Positions 40,794-50,175 of a DNA stretch of 64,000 bases are shown piece by piece. The position numbers and the translations under genes were made by a program. The notes below the pieces were generated by a model, which was given only the letters and a program-made list of their open reading frames with translations, made no database searches and was not told where the DNA came from. Position 1 is the stretch's first letter. The number at the start of each line of letters is the position of its first letter. The DNA is from Alteromonas indica (GTDB lineage Bacteria; Pseudomonadota; Gammaproteobacteria; Enterobacterales; Alteromonadaceae). The stretch lies in assembly GCA_003056425.1 (NCBI GenBank), contig PYVY01000001.1, positions 310,001 to 374,000 on the forward strand. The letters run 5' to 3'.

Positions 40794-40962
40794 CAGCTGG
40801 GTTAACCGCAGGCACCTACCTCAGACTAGCGCCGATTGTTGGTTATTTAGCGCAGGCTTGTCAATATAGTGTCATGTATACACGGCATGATCGAGCACTG
40901 CTAACCATGCTGCTTATGCGATGAACGACCCACACATCCGATGAGATAATTATACAACTTAT
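40794..40962. other. Region between mgsA and the arginine promoter
   Basis: About 170 bases holding the start regions of two divergent units (mgsA on the minus strand, the arg operon on the plus). No argE is present here, although argE commonly lies divergent from argC in enterics and many relatives. Confidence 0.4.
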
Positions 40963-40990
40963 TTGCATAATTATTCTATGCATGTAAGAT
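40963..40990 (+). promoter_or_regulatory. Probable arg operon promoter with overlapping ArgR box
   Basis: TTGCAT (40963-40968) and TAAGAT (40985-40990) are 16 bases apart. TGCATAATTATTCT at 40964-40977 matches the ArgR half-operator pattern TGAATAATTATTCA at 12 of 14 positions and overlaps the -35 region. A second, weaker AT-rich site (TGAGATAATTATAC, 40942-40955) lies about one turn upstream, fitting the usual paired ARG boxes. Repression by arginine-bound ArgR is inferred. Confidence 0.6.
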
Positions 40991-41091
40991 AGACCTCGGT
41001 TTAAACATCTTTGGTGGTTTTGGCTCGATCCGCAGGGTAAACGTTACGCTTGCGAGACCCAGACCAACATAAGAGGAGACAGGATATTTCC

Positions 41092-41220
41092 ATGGTACTA
41101 CCAACCAGCGGTTTTCGCTTAACCCGTAAGCCTGCTACACAGTTTAGTTCTCCCCTGGCTAGCTACGCATGGCAAGGCTTTGAGCGACGAAAGTTGCTTA
41201 GTATCTTGCCTGTTCAGTAG
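41092..41220 (+). CDS. Possible 42-residue leader peptide of the arg operon
   Basis: A 42-codon frame starts at ATG 41092 with AGGA 7 bases upstream (and GAGGAG further up) and stops with TAG at 41218-41220. The peptide has four Arg (positions 9, 12, 32, 33, including a tandem CGA CGA) and resembles no known protein to me. The stop lies one base before the 5' arm of a 16-bp hairpin with a T tract, which itself ends about 30 bases before argC. That layout is like an amino-acid leader peptide and attenuator. The frame could also be chance; translation is not shown. Confidence 0.45.
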   Translation: MVLPTSGFRLTRKPATQFSSPLASYAWQGFERRKLLSILPVQ

Positions 41221-41221
41221 C

Positions 41222-41297
41222 ACACTTTTTACCTTTGCCCGGTTTTTTTGACTACGGCTTACTGTAATCAAGCGTCAAAGGTAAAAAGTGTTTTTTT
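41222..41297 (+). terminator. Long-stem terminator or attenuator before argC
   Basis: ACACTTTTTACCTTTG (41222-41237) pairs perfectly with CAAAGGTAAAAAGTGT (41276-41291), giving a 16-bp stem around a 38-base loop, followed by a run of seven T (41291-41297). It lies 29 bases upstream of the argC ATG, inside the transcript expected from the promoter at 40963. It should stop a fraction of transcripts before argC unless an alternative fold or a translating ribosome prevents the stem. Confidence 0.7.
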
Positions 41298-41326
41298 CTT
41301 CTCAATCTTCAGTACGCAATTAAATT

Positions 41327-42346
41327 ATGTTGAATGTCTCTATTATTGGTGCCAGTGGTTACACCGGCGCACAACTTGTTGATTTAGTCGCTCGCCACCC
41401 CGATATGACGCTAGCAAGAACCTTTGTCTCAGCCAATAGCGCTGATGCTGCTAAACCCTTATCGGCTATTCATGGCAACCTTGCGCACTTATCGCAGGTT
41501 CGGCTAGAACCCATCAGCGACGAAGCTTTAGCCGAACTTGCCGCAAACATGGACCTGGTGTTTTTGGCTACGCCCCATGAAGCCAGTCATGACTGGATGG
41601 CAACGTTGACCAGCGGCCAGGCGAAAATCCTGGATTTATCTGGCGCATTTCGGCTAAAAGATACTGCTGTGTTCAGCCAGTTCTATGGCTTCGAACATAC
41701 CTCGACCGACGCTCTTGGTAACGCTGTTTACGGGTTAGCAGAGTGGTACCCCCAGGCGATTGCGCAAAGCAGGATTATTGCCGTGCCGGGCTGTTACCCT
41801 ACCGCCTCGTTAAGCGCGCTTAAGCCTTTATTTAATGCTCAATTATTAGATTCAGCCGTGCGCCCTGTGATCAATGCAGTATCCGGGGTAACGGGGGCAG
41901 GCCGTAAAGCCAGCCTGGCCAATAGCTTTTGTGAAGTCAGTCTGCAGGCTTACGGCGTGCTAGGGCACCGGCACACACCCGAGATTGAAGCATATTTAGG
42001 CACGCCGGTTATCTTTACGCCTCACTTAGGTAATTTTAAGCGGGGAATTCTGGCCACAGTCACCGTTAAAACGGTAGCGGGCTGTACGGCCGAACAGCTA
42101 AATCAGGCCTATCACCAGGCCTATGCTGATCATCCCATAGTCAGGTTGCGTGAGAGTTTTCCACGGTTGGATGATGTTGTTAATACACCGTTTGTAGATC
42201 TGCATTGGAAGCTGGATGAAAAAAGTGGTTATGCGGTAATCACTGCGGCGATTGATAACGTAATGAAAGGCGCAGCCTCTCAGGCAATTCAATGCGCCAA
42301 TCTGGTCAGTGGGTTGCCGGTCACTAAAGGATTATTAGCAGAATGA
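41327..42346 (+). CDS. argC: N-acetyl-gamma-glutamyl-phosphate reductase
   Basis: The 339-residue enzyme carries out the NADPH-dependent third step of arginine synthesis. It has the Rossmann motif [15 protein letters not shown] (residues about 5-19), [20 protein letters not shown], the active-site Cys in [10 protein letters not shown] (about residue 155) and GRKAS, followed by [11 protein letters not shown]. It opens the argCBFGHA run and overlaps argB by 4 bases (ATGA). The start codon ATG 41327 gives the family N terminus. Confidence 0.96.
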   Translation: MLNVSIIGASGYTGAQLVDLVARHPDMTLARTFVSANSADAAKPLSAIHGNLAHLSQVRLEPISDEALAELAANMDLVFLATPHEASHDWMATLTSGQAKILDLSGAFRLKDTAVFSQFYGFEHTSTDALGNAVYGLAEWYPQAIAQSRIIAVPGCYPTASLSALKPLFNAQLLDSAVRPVINAVSGVTGAGRKASLANSFCEVSLQAYGVLGHRHTPEIEAYLGTPVIFTPHLGNFKRGILATVTVKTVAGCTAEQLNQAYHQAYADHPIVRLRESFPRLDDVVNTPFVDLHWKLDEKSGYAVITAAIDNVMKGAASQAIQCANLVSGLPVTKGLLAE

Positions 42347-43128
42347 CACCCCAACCCATTGTTATCAAAGTAGGCGGTGCCCTACTAGAAGATGCCGAAG
42401 CTGGCCTGGCCCTGCTTACTAATATCGCCACCATCGCCAAACAGCGCCCCGTGGTGATGGTGCATGGCGGCGGCCCCTTGGTAGAAACATTGATGGCTAG
42501 CCTAGGGTTAACCAGCCATAAAATAGATGGCCTACGGGTTACCCCTGACGAACATATGCCGTACATTAGCGGCACCCTGGCGGGTAGCGCCAATAAAGGG
42601 TTGTGTGCGCTGGCTATCAAGGCCGGGCTGACGCCAGTTGGGCTATCATTGTTGGATGGCAACATGGTGCAGTGTACCGCGCTGGCAGATAAATATGGTG
42701 CAGTGGGCACCCCTACCGCGGGCAATAACCGCCTATTACACAGTATGCTTGAACAAGGCTTTTTGCCTGTTATCAGCTCTATTGGCTGTTCGGACGACGG
42801 CCGCTTGTTGAATATAAATGCCGACCAGGCGGCGACGGTAGTTGCTGAACTGTTAGGTGCGCAATTGTTATTGTTATCCAATGTCCCCGGGGTATTAGAT
42901 GCAAACAAAACGCTGGTGAGCGAACTCGACCTGGCGCAAATTGCGGTGATGGTTCATGAAGGTATTATTACCGAAGGCATGAAAGTAAAGACCGATGCTG
43001 CATTGCTGGCAGCAAAAACGCTGCGCAGGCCGGTCACTATCGCCAGCTGGGCCTCGCCGCTAGAAGAAATACTGGCCAACACCACCGGCACCAGAATAAA
43101 CAACACGCCCACCGGGGCAGGAGAATAA
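42343..43128 (+). CDS. argB: Acetylglutamate kinase
   Basis: The 261-residue amino-acid kinase phosphorylates N-acetylglutamate. It shows [11 protein letters not shown] (residues about 6-16), [13 protein letters not shown] (about 38-50), DGLRVTP and [10 protein letters not shown] plus [18 protein letters not shown]. The short N terminus, without an extra helix, is typical of the arginine-insensitive E. coli-type enzyme, so control should lie at ArgA. It is translationally coupled to argC and 3 bases before argF. Confidence 0.96.
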   Translation: MTPQPIVIKVGGALLEDAEAGLALLTNIATIAKQRPVVMVHGGGPLVETLMASLGLTSHKIDGLRVTPDEHMPYISGTLAGSANKGLCALAIKAGLTPVGLSLLDGNMVQCTALADKYGAVGTPTAGNNRLLHSMLEQGFLPVISSIGCSDDGRLLNINADQAATVVAELLGAQLLLLSNVPGVLDANKTLVSELDLAQIAVMVHEGIITEGMKVKTDAALLAAKTLRRPVTIASWASPLEEILANTTGTRINNTPTGAGE

Positions 43129-43131
43129 ACC

Positions 43132-44043
43132 ATGAAACAGGATTTGCTGACGTTTTCAGACTGGACCCCGGATGCCCTGCATTCTTTACTTGAACTGGCG
43201 CTGACGATGAAACAGTCCCCTGCGGCCTATGCCAATGTGCTGGCAGGCAAGTCGGTGGCGGCAGTCTTTGAAAAACCCTCACTGCGTACCCGGGTCAGCT
43301 TTGATATTGGGATTAACAAACTGGGCGGCCATATGGTGTACCTGGATTGCCAGGCAGGCAAATTAGCCGGCCGTGAAGATGCCGTGGATATGGCAGCGAA
43401 TCTAGCCTGCTGGGCTGATGCGATCGTGGCCCGGGTTTTTTCGCATCAAACCCTTGAGCAGTTCGCCAGCGCCGCCAAAGTACCGGTAGTCAATGCGCTA
43501 TGCGACAAATACCATCCCTGCCAGGCTCTCGCTGACTATTTAACTTTGTATGAAACCTTTGGCCAGGTTAAGGGGTTGACCCTTGCCTACGTGGGCGATG
43601 GCAATAATGTTACTCACTCATTGCTGCTGGCAGGCGCATTGCTGGGCTGTAATCAGGTGGTGGTCACCCCGCCGGGCCATGAAGCTGACCCAGCGATTGT
43701 GGCCAAGGCCACAACCATTGGTCAGGCCACTGGCGCCAGTATTGTACAAACCACTCAAATAAGCGACGCTGCCGGGGCAGACGCCTTATATACCGATACC
43801 TGGTTGTCGATGGGTGATGACACCCCGTTAACCACTATTAAAGAAAAATTTATGCCTTATCAGGTAAATGAAGACATGATGGCAATCACCGGGGCAAAGT
43901 ATGTGCTGCACTGTCAGCCAGCGCACCGCGACCTGGAAATTACCGGTTCGCTGATTGACAGCAGTAAGTCGCTACTGATGCTGGAAGCAGAAAACAGAAT
44001 GCACGGCCAAAATGCCATCCTTACTCACCTATTGGGCGCATAA
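43132..44043 (+). CDS. argF: Ornithine carbamoyltransferase
   Basis: This 303-residue enzyme forms citrulline from ornithine and carbamoyl phosphate. It shows the carbamoyl-phosphate loop [13 protein letters not shown] (with the S-x-R-T-R signature; residues about 45-57), [11 protein letters not shown] (about 124-134), [13 protein letters not shown] and the ornithine-binding [12 protein letters not shown] (with Cys-Gln-Pro in place of the HCLP wording). It has the acetylornithine-independent motif set, so it reads as OTCase rather than acetylornithine carbamoyltransferase. Gaps to neighbours are 3 and 14 bases. Confidence 0.93.
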   Translation: MKQDLLTFSDWTPDALHSLLELALTMKQSPAAYANVLAGKSVAAVFEKPSLRTRVSFDIGINKLGGHMVYLDCQAGKLAGREDAVDMAANLACWADAIVARVFSHQTLEQFASAAKVPVVNALCDKYHPCQALADYLTLYETFGQVKGLTLAYVGDGNNVTHSLLLAGALLGCNQVVVTPPGHEADPAIVAKATTIGQATGASIVQTTQISDAAGADALYTDTWLSMGDDTPLTTIKEKFMPYQVNEDMMAITGAKYVLHCQPAHRDLEITGSLIDSSKSLLMLEAENRMHGQNAILTHLLGA

Positions 44044-44057
44044 CGAGGAATATGATA

Positions 44058-45266
44058 ATGCAACAAGTGAAAAAAATTGTACTGGCTTACTCTGGTGGTT
44101 TGGATACCTCCGCGATTATCCCGTGGTTAAAAGAAAATTATGGTTGTGAAGTGGTAGCCTTTGCCGCCGATGTAGGTCAGGGCGACGAGGAACTCGAGGG
44201 TCTACACGATAAAGCCATCGCTTCCGGCGCCAGCGAGTGCTATATCGTCGATCTTAAAGAAGAATTTGTTAGTGAATACATCTTCCCCACCGTCACCACC
44301 GGCGCAATTTACGAAGGTGAATATTTGCTTGGCACATCTATGGCCCGACCGGTTATAGCTAAAGCACAAGTTGAGATTGCCCGTAAAGTCGGCGCTGATG
44401 CGCTGTGCCACGGCTGTACCGGTAAAGGCAACGATCAGGTGCGGTTCGAAAGTACGTTTGCAGCTTTAGCGCCTGACCTGACGGTTATTGCTCCATGGCG
44501 TGAATGGGATATGGTATCGCGCGAAGATTTGCTGGCCTACCTTGCCGAGCGGGATATTAAAACAACCGCGTCAGCGACCAAAATTTACAGTCGCGATGCG
44601 AATGCCTGGCATATTTCCCATGAAGGGGGCGAGCTGGAAGATCCATGGCAAGAGCCTACCAAGCAGGTATGGACCATGACGGTAGACCCTGAAGAAGCCC
44701 CGGATACGCCAGAACGTATTACCCTGTCATTCAATGAAGGCAAACTGACTCACGTCAATGATGAAGCGTTATCGCCGTATCAGGCACTGGTTAAACTTAA
44801 TACCCTGGCTGCGGCCCATGGGGTTGGCCGTATTGATATTGTCGAAAACCGGTTGGTAGGCATGAAATCACGAGGATGTTATGAAACCCCGGGCGGCACC
44901 GTTTTGATGAAAGCGTACAAAGCCCTGGAAACCATGGTATTAGATAAAGCGGCCATTAAATATCGCGAACAAATCGGCCTGGAATTTTCTCACGTTATGT
45001 ACGATGGTCGTTGGTTTACCGCCATCAATGACGCCCTGTTAGCGGGCGCAGCGTCCTTTGCCCAAAAGGTTACCGGTGACATTGTGGTTAAGCTGTATAA
45101 AGGTCAGGCCACGGTCACGCAGCGTCGTTCGCCAAATAGCCTGTATTCTGAAGACTTCGCTACCTTTGGTGCTGATGATGTTTACGACCAGAAGCATGCC
45201 GAAGGATTTATCCGGTTATTCAGCTTGTCCAGTCGGATTGAAGCGCTAAAAAATCAGCATAAATAA
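44058..45266 (+). CDS. argG: Argininosuccinate synthase
   Basis: The 402-residue enzyme joins citrulline and aspartate using ATP. It has the PP-loop [17 protein letters not shown] (residues about 8-24), [13 protein letters not shown] (about 116-128), APWREW, and [13 protein letters not shown] near the end. An ATG at 44052 is only 2 bases from the GAGGA ribosome site, whereas ATG 44058 is 8 bases away, so I prefer 44058. It is the type I form (about 400 residues). The argH gene follows after 11 bases. Confidence 0.97.
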   Translation: MQQVKKIVLAYSGGLDTSAIIPWLKENYGCEVVAFAADVGQGDEELEGLHDKAIASGASECYIVDLKEEFVSEYIFPTVTTGAIYEGEYLLGTSMARPVIAKAQVEIARKVGADALCHGCTGKGNDQVRFESTFAALAPDLTVIAPWREWDMVSREDLLAYLAERDIKTTASATKIYSRDANAWHISHEGGELEDPWQEPTKQVWTMTVDPEEAPDTPERITLSFNEGKLTHVNDEALSPYQALVKLNTLAAAHGVGRIDIVENRLVGMKSRGCYETPGGTVLMKAYKALETMVLDKAAIKYREQIGLEFSHVMYDGRWFTAINDALLAGAASFAQKVTGDIVVKLYKGQATVTQRRSPNSLYSEDFATFGADDVYDQKHAEGFIRLFSLSSRIEALKNQHK

Positions 45267-45277
45267 GGAGCATACGC

Positions 45278-46663
45278 ATGGCTTTATGGGGAGGCCGGTT
45301 TTCTGCCGGTAGTAGCAGTATGTTTCGGCAGGTGAATGATTCACTGCCATTTGACCAGGTAATGGCAGCGCAAGACATGCAAGGTTCAATTGTGTGGTCT
45401 CGTGCTCTGCATAAAGCCGGCGTATTGAGCGAACAGGAACAACAACAGCTTGAAGACGCCCTGACGCGTCTGCAACACCAGGCGGCAGCTGGCGAACTGG
45501 ATTTTGCGGCTAGCACCGAAGAAGACATTCACAGTTTTGTTGAAGCAGCGCTGATAGATGAACTAGGTGATGTAGGGCGCAAACTGCATACCGGACGCAG
45601 CCGGAATGACCAGGTTGCCACGGATTTTCGTTTGTGGGTGCGTGAGCACACCGACTCGCTCAAACAGGATCTATACCAGTTAATTCGGGCGTTACTCAAC
45701 ACGGCTAATCGCCATCAAGAAGCAATAATACCTGGCTACACTCATTTGCAACGGGCCCAGCCCATCATGTTTGCGCATTGGTGCCTGGCCTATGTGGAAA
45801 TGTTTAAACGTGATATCAGCCGGCTGGAGGATTTGCAGAAGCGACTTAATCAGTGTCCGCTGGGAAGTGGCGCATTAGCTGGTACCACCTACCCGGTGGA
45901 CCGCTATGATATCGCCCAGCAACTGGGTTTTGATAGCCCGTGCCTGAATAGTCTGGATGCCGTTTCTGACCGTGATTTTGTTCTGGAACTATTGTTTACC
46001 GCCAGTACCAGCATGATGCATATTTCACGGATGGCTGAAGATTTAATTTTCTACAATTCTGGTGAAGCAGGCTTTTTGCAGCTCGGTGATACCGTTACCT
46101 CAGGTTCTTCACTGATGCCGCAAAAGAAAAATCCTGATGCATTGGAGCTGATGCGGGGTAAATGCGGTCGGGTATTTGGCGCGTTGCAGGCCCTGCTGGT
46201 GACCATGAAAGGTTTACCGCTGGCATATAATAAAGATATGCAGGAAGACAAAGAAGGGGCTATCGATACGGTTAATCAGTGGCATTGCTGTTTATGCATT
46301 GCTACCGAGGTACTTGACTCTCTAAGCCTGAACGAAACACGTTGTCGGGAAGCGGCAGCACAAGGTTATGCCAATGCCACAGAGTTGGCCGATTACCTGG
46401 TGGAAAAAGGTATTCCATTTAGAACCGGACATGATATCGCCGGCAAGGTGGTACTGGCCGCGTTAGAGCAAAGTTGCCCGATTGAAGATATGCCATTGGC
46501 TGACTTACAGGCTATTTGCGACAAAATTGACGACGATGTTTATCCGGTTCTGCAACTCGAATATGGCGTTAATAAACGCAATATTTTAGGGGGCACCAGT
46601 GCAAAAACAGTAATCCAGGCGTTATATCAGGAACTGGAAAACCTGGATAAACAGGGGCTATAA
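45278..46663 (+). CDS. argH: Argininosuccinate lyase
   Basis: The 461-residue lyase splits argininosuccinate to arginine and fumarate. Visible: LWGGRFSAGSSSMFRQVNDSL at the N terminus (family start), EEDIHSFVEAAL, HTGRSRNDQVATD (about residues 106-118), GYTHLQRAQP (about 154-163) and the flexible signature loop GSSLMPQKKNPDALEL (about 275-290). In Vibrio and Moritella argH is fused to an acetyltransferase; here it ends normally and a full separate argA follows 5 bases later. Confidence 0.97.
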   Translation: MALWGGRFSAGSSSMFRQVNDSLPFDQVMAAQDMQGSIVWSRALHKAGVLSEQEQQQLEDALTRLQHQAAAGELDFAASTEEDIHSFVEAALIDELGDVGRKLHTGRSRNDQVATDFRLWVREHTDSLKQDLYQLIRALLNTANRHQEAIIPGYTHLQRAQPIMFAHWCLAYVEMFKRDISRLEDLQKRLNQCPLGSGALAGTTYPVDRYDIAQQLGFDSPCLNSLDAVSDRDFVLELLFTASTSMMHISRMAEDLIFYNSGEAGFLQLGDTVTSGSSLMPQKKNPDALELMRGKCGRVFGALQALLVTMKGLPLAYNKDMQEDKEGAIDTVNQWHCCLCIATEVLDSLSLNETRCREAAAQGYANATELADYLVEKGIPFRTGHDIAGKVVLAALEQSCPIEDMPLADLQAICDKIDDDVYPVLQLEYGVNKRNILGGTSAKTVIQALYQELENLDKQGL

Positions 46664-46668
46664 CGGAT

Positions 46669-47982
46669 ATGGTGCTGCACCAACAAGACGGCATAAAACT
46701 GTTTCGCAGCTCGCTGCCATACATCAATGCACATCGGGGAAAAACCTTTGTCCTGATGTTTGGTGGGGAAGCCATCGAGCATGAAAATTTTCCCAATATT
46801 ATTCACGACATTGCCCTGCTTTCAAGTTTGGGTGTACGGCTGGTGCTGGTTCACGGCGCGCGGCCGCAAATCGATCAGCGGGTTACCTTACGCAATATTG
46901 AAAGTAAGTTTGCCGATGGGGTCAGGATTACCGACAAACAAACCCTGGAATGTGTGAAAGATGCCGCAGGGTCAGTACGCTCGCAAATTGAAGCGCTGCT
47001 GACCATGGGGTTAGCTAACTCGCCCATGCACGGAGCACAGATTCGGGTATGTTCGGGCAACCTGGTAGTGGCTAAGCCTATGGGGGTGCGCGGAGGGGTA
47101 GACTTTGAGAATACGGGCGTCGTGCGACGGATTGATACCACCGGTATTAACGATCATCTCAACGATGGGTCTATTGTACTGCTCTCCCCCATGGGATACT
47201 CCTCTACTGGCGAGGTCTTCAATCTCTCTCACGAGGATGTGGCCACGCAAGCTGCGATCGCCCTTAAAGCTGACAAAATCATGGTGTTTTCTAACTATGA
47301 AGGGGTCTTCCATCAAGACGGTAAGTTGCTTCGTACTATCGAGCGTCCTGCGCTTGAGGCGATGATGTTAGGGGGTGAAATTACTACCGAGCACTCCGTA
47401 TTAAGCGCCCTTACCACCAGCGTAGCGGCCGGTATTTCCCGCGCCCATTGCATAAGCTACGAAAAAGACGGGGCCTTGTTACAAGAGCTATTTACCCGCG
47501 ATGGTACCGGTTCGCTGGTATTGGAACATCACTATGAGCAGCTGCGCGGGGCAACTATTGAAGACGTAGGTGGCATCTTAAAGCTTATTAAGCCGCTGGA
47601 AGAAAGCGGTGCATTGGTAAAGCGCTCCCGCGAACGTCTGGAAAATGAAATAAACCAATTTATTGTGATTGTGCGTGACGGCATGATTATCGCCTGTGCT
47701 GCTGTATTTTTGTACCCGGAAGATAATTGCGCAGAGCTGGCGTGTGTGGCCACCCATGCAGATTATCGCGGCAAAAACCGTGGCGAACGAATTTTGGAAG
47801 AAGTGAAAGCCCGGGCGCTGGAAAATAATATCGATACGCTGTTTGTATTAACTACGCTTACCGCCCACTGGTTTTTAGAACACGGGTTTTTACCGGCCGA
47901 CCTGGGCGCATTGCCAGCGGCGAAAAAAGAGCTGTATAACTTCCAGCGCAGCTCCAAAGTCTTTACGCTGCAATTACGCTAG
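46669..47982 (+). CDS. argA: N-acetylglutamate synthase (bacterial ArgA type)
   Basis: The 437-residue protein makes N-acetylglutamate, the first step of the pathway. An N-terminal amino-acid-kinase-like domain (residues about 15-280: FVLMFGGEAIEHENF, LVHGARPQID) senses arginine. A C-terminal GNAT acetyltransferase (about 290-437) has CVATHADYRGKNRGERILE, the acetyl-CoA loop, and the WFLEHGFLP end motif. Length matches E. coli ArgA (443). Its place at the end of argCBFGH, rather than elsewhere on the chromosome, puts the feedback-controlled first enzyme in the same transcript. Confidence 0.95.
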   Translation: MVLHQQDGIKLFRSSLPYINAHRGKTFVLMFGGEAIEHENFPNIIHDIALLSSLGVRLVLVHGARPQIDQRVTLRNIESKFADGVRITDKQTLECVKDAAGSVRSQIEALLTMGLANSPMHGAQIRVCSGNLVVAKPMGVRGGVDFENTGVVRRIDTTGINDHLNDGSIVLLSPMGYSSTGEVFNLSHEDVATQAAIALKADKIMVFSNYEGVFHQDGKLLRTIERPALEAMMLGGEITTEHSVLSALTTSVAAGISRAHCISYEKDGALLQELFTRDGTGSLVLEHHYEQLRGATIEDVGGILKLIKPLEESGALVKRSRERLENEINQFIVIVRDGMIIACAAVFLYPEDNCAELACVATHADYRGKNRGERILEEVKARALENNIDTLFVLTTLTAHWFLEHGFLPADLGALPAAKKELYNFQRSSKVFTLQLR

Positions 47983-48023
47983 ATATTCTGCATAGCAAGC
48001 CTTCCCCCAAACAGGCTATAATG

Positions 48024-48054
48024 CGCCCGAATTCATACTTCGGGCGCTTATTTT
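48024..48054 (+). terminator. Terminator after argA, abutting the lipoprotein start
   Basis: GCGCCCGAA and TTCGGGCGC pair over 9 bp around about 7 bases, followed by TTATTTT. It ends directly at the ATG of the next gene (48055). A TATAAT at 48017-48022 just before it could be the -10 of that gene's own promoter. Confidence 0.7.
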
Positions 48055-48450
48055 ATGAAAATACTTCACGTTTCTGTTCTGTGCGTTTTACTGGTACTGA
48101 TGGCTGTATCCGGTTGTAGTTATGTTAAACAGCCTAACGACAAAAAAATGAATAAGCTGCTATCCGGTATGCCGGAGTATTATGCTAATGAAGCCTTCGG
48201 CAAACGGGATTTTCGCTTCTATGTTGTGCAAGATGGCAATAATATCAGCACCCCAGAAGTCCCCGCCTGTCTGGTGACCCGCTTTGGTACCCAGCAATTA
48301 TCTAATGATACCTATACCCCTGGCTCGTACGCCTATGATAAGTACGCCGCCGTGGCCAGGGTATACGCCAGGTTCTTTAACCAAACGTTGCTGAGTTTGC
48401 TCAAAGAGCGCCAGTGGGATAAGTGTCAAGCCGATATCCCCGGCGTGTAA
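48055..48450 (+). CDS. Small lipoprotein of unknown function
   Basis: The 131-residue product has a lipoprotein signal peptide with lipobox AVSGC (Cys near residue 21) followed by SYVKQPNDKK. The +2 residue is Ser, not Asp, favouring outer-membrane sorting. The remainder has two further cysteines (PACLVTR, DKCQADIPG) that could form a disulfide. No family is recognised. The ATG at 48055 has no Shine-Dalgarno sequence, since the preceding bases are a terminator-like hairpin and TTATTTT, which is odd for a gene with otherwise normal coding character. Confidence 0.75.
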   Translation: MKILHVSVLCVLLVLMAVSGCSYVKQPNDKKMNKLLSGMPEYYANEAFGKRDFRFYVVQDGNNISTPEVPACLVTRFGTQQLSNDTYTPGSYAYDKYAAVARVYARFFNQTLLSLLKERQWDKCQADIPGV

Positions 48451-49217
48451 TACGTAATTGCGCCTGCGTATATCAGCAGCATTGTTAACCGCCTTTTCAC
48501 TATCTGGATGGGGCCTTTCAATAAGCTTGCTCAGCTCCCTCTGTGCACCTAGCGCCTAAGACCTAAGACCTAAGACCTAAGGGGCTTAAGTATGGCACGC
48601 CACTTAAGATCAAGTTGCTCTTCGCCCTCACTTATGGGGCTATACGCATTGTCGACCTGCAAAATTGAGAGGGGTTAACGGGGCCGGGCACCGCCCCACG
48701 GTATGCGCCTTTAGCATACAACGGGTATCATCCCCCTTGTTGATTGATGCGCAGGTAACTGCCAGTAGGGTATAGCGGTCAGGCACGCTTACTGCAATAC
48801 TGCTGTGAAGAAAAATATGCGCGCATAAGTTTTGCCTGGCTCTTCCGCCTGCGTCCCACCCTCTTTCTATACCTGTTGTTTTATTGCTTACTGATGATAT
48901 GGCAGTGGAAGTCTATTACGCAGCTATGTCCTTTTGCTTATCAATAACATGGACAACAGGGGGCTTAATTACCAAAGAAATCCGTTACAATAGCTTGCCA
49001 CAGCCGTGCATTAGGGTCATTGTGGAGGGAATTGTCCCCAGCGCAGTCGCCTGGGAAAATAAAAAATCCTGCTCCAAGAAACACTTAGTTTTTTTCTTCT
49101 GTCCGGGCGTTTAAATCAGGAATTCTGATCCAAATCTGCTGTCTACAATGAACCAATTTGCTTGATAATTGACTACAGATAGCTTTTACTGGAGCGATGT
49201 ATTTGTGAGGAATGTAT
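48451..49217. other. Intergenic region with a 7-base tandem repeat
   Basis: About 770 bases with no convincing gene. CCTAAGA is repeated head to tail about four times at 48555-48581. A small inverted repeat (GTATGC/GCATAC) lies near 48702-48719. A 76-codon plus frame at 48884-49114 has no ribosome site or family signature. Confidence 0.45.
48555..48581 (+). repeat. Tandem CCTAAGA repeat
   Basis: Three full copies and one copy missing the last base of the heptamer CCTAAGA stand head to tail. It is noncoding in the annotation given here and could vary in copy number by slippage. Confidence 0.8.
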
Positions 49218-50093
49218 ATGCAAGAGCCCGTCACGCTCACTTGTGAAGATGGCTACCAACTATCCGCGACCCTGTTCCAGCCTACTACTCCCTTAAAGGG
49301 AGCGGTTTTAATCGCCCCTGCGACAGGCATAAAGCGGCAATTCTATGCACATTTCGCCACTTTTTTAACCAGTCAGGGGTTCGGTGTTTTAACTTTTGAT
49401 AACCGAGGTATTGGTGATTCACTGTCTACCTCACTGCGCCGGTGTGATGCCAGCCTGGTGAGCTGGGGCCAGCTGGATATGCCTGCCGCCTTAGATGCGC
49501 TTGGGGATTTTTTTCCCGACCAGCCTTACTTCCTGGTGGGGCATAGTGCCGGTGGGCAACTGGTAGGCTTAATGCCAAATGCCCACAAACTGGCTGCTTT
49601 TATTAACTTTGGCAGCTCATCCGGTTCGCTACGCAATATGCGCCGTTCTTATCGGTTGAAAGCGCATTTCTTTATGAATGTATTTATTCCGGTGTCCAAC
49701 TTATTGTTCGGCCATACCAAATCTCATTGGGTGGGAATGGGTGAACCCTTACCTAAAGGCGTCGCCCGGCAATGGCGAGACTGGTGCAATGGTTCCGGCT
49801 ATGTAAAAACCGAATTCGGCCGGGATATCCGTGATCACAACTATGATTCTTTGAAAATTCCTTCGAAGTGGATTATTGCCAGCGATGACAATATTGCCAA
49901 TGAAAAAAATCTGCAGGAAATGATTGAAGTCTATGGTGGCAGTAAGTCGCGTAGTTGTGTGCTCTACCCTTCAGCATTTGGCTTGGATGGTATTGGCCAT
50001 ATGCGCTTTTTCTCGCGCCATGCCGAGCGATTGTGGCCGCTTATCACCAACTTTTTTGATGAGCACCTACATCCGTCGCCTTTTTTGGTCTAA
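49218..50093 (+). CDS. Alpha/beta hydrolase
   Basis: The 291-residue hydrolase shows APATGIKRQFYAHFATFL near the N terminus, LTFDNRGIGDS (about residues 59-69), the nucleophile elbow LVGHSAGGQLVGLM (Ser near 113) and a late GLDGIGHMRFFSRHAERLW with the catalytic His (about 256-274). It belongs to the YheT/COG4757-like group of serine hydrolases whose substrates are not known. ATG 49218 is preferred over ATG 49212 because the GAGGA ribosome site lies about 6 bases upstream of the second. It is monocistronic, with a separate riboswitch-controlled gene downstream. Confidence 0.8.
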   Translation: MQEPVTLTCEDGYQLSATLFQPTTPLKGAVLIAPATGIKRQFYAHFATFLTSQGFGVLTFDNRGIGDSLSTSLRRCDASLVSWGQLDMPAALDALGDFFPDQPYFLVGHSAGGQLVGLMPNAHKLAAFINFGSSSGSLRNMRRSYRLKAHFFMNVFIPVSNLLFGHTKSHWVGMGEPLPKGVARQWRDWCNGSGYVKTEFGRDIRDHNYDSLKIPSKWIIASDDNIANEKNLQEMIEVYGGSKSRSCVLYPSAFGLDGIGHMRFFSRHAERLWPLITNFFDEHLHPSPFLV

Positions 50094-50141
50094 ACCCAAG
50101 CAGTATTTACGCTGTGAATAACCACTGTTTAGCCAGCAAAA

Positions 50142-50170
50142 TTGTACGGCTACAAAAGTTCCTATATACT
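50142..50170 (+). promoter_or_regulatory. Promoter of the Mn-exporter riboswitch transcript
   Basis: TTGTAC (50142-50147) and TATACT (50165-50170) are separated by 17 bases. The expected start lies about 7-8 bases later, right before the aptamer. Confidence 0.65.
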
Positions 50171-50175
50171 AGCGT

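Noticed and set aside
45278..47982. argH-argA as one ArgHA fusion split by a frameshift
   Set aside because: ArgH ends with a normal C terminus and the following protein is a full-length ArgA with its own kinase-like domain, unlike the GNAT-only tail of ArgHA fusions.
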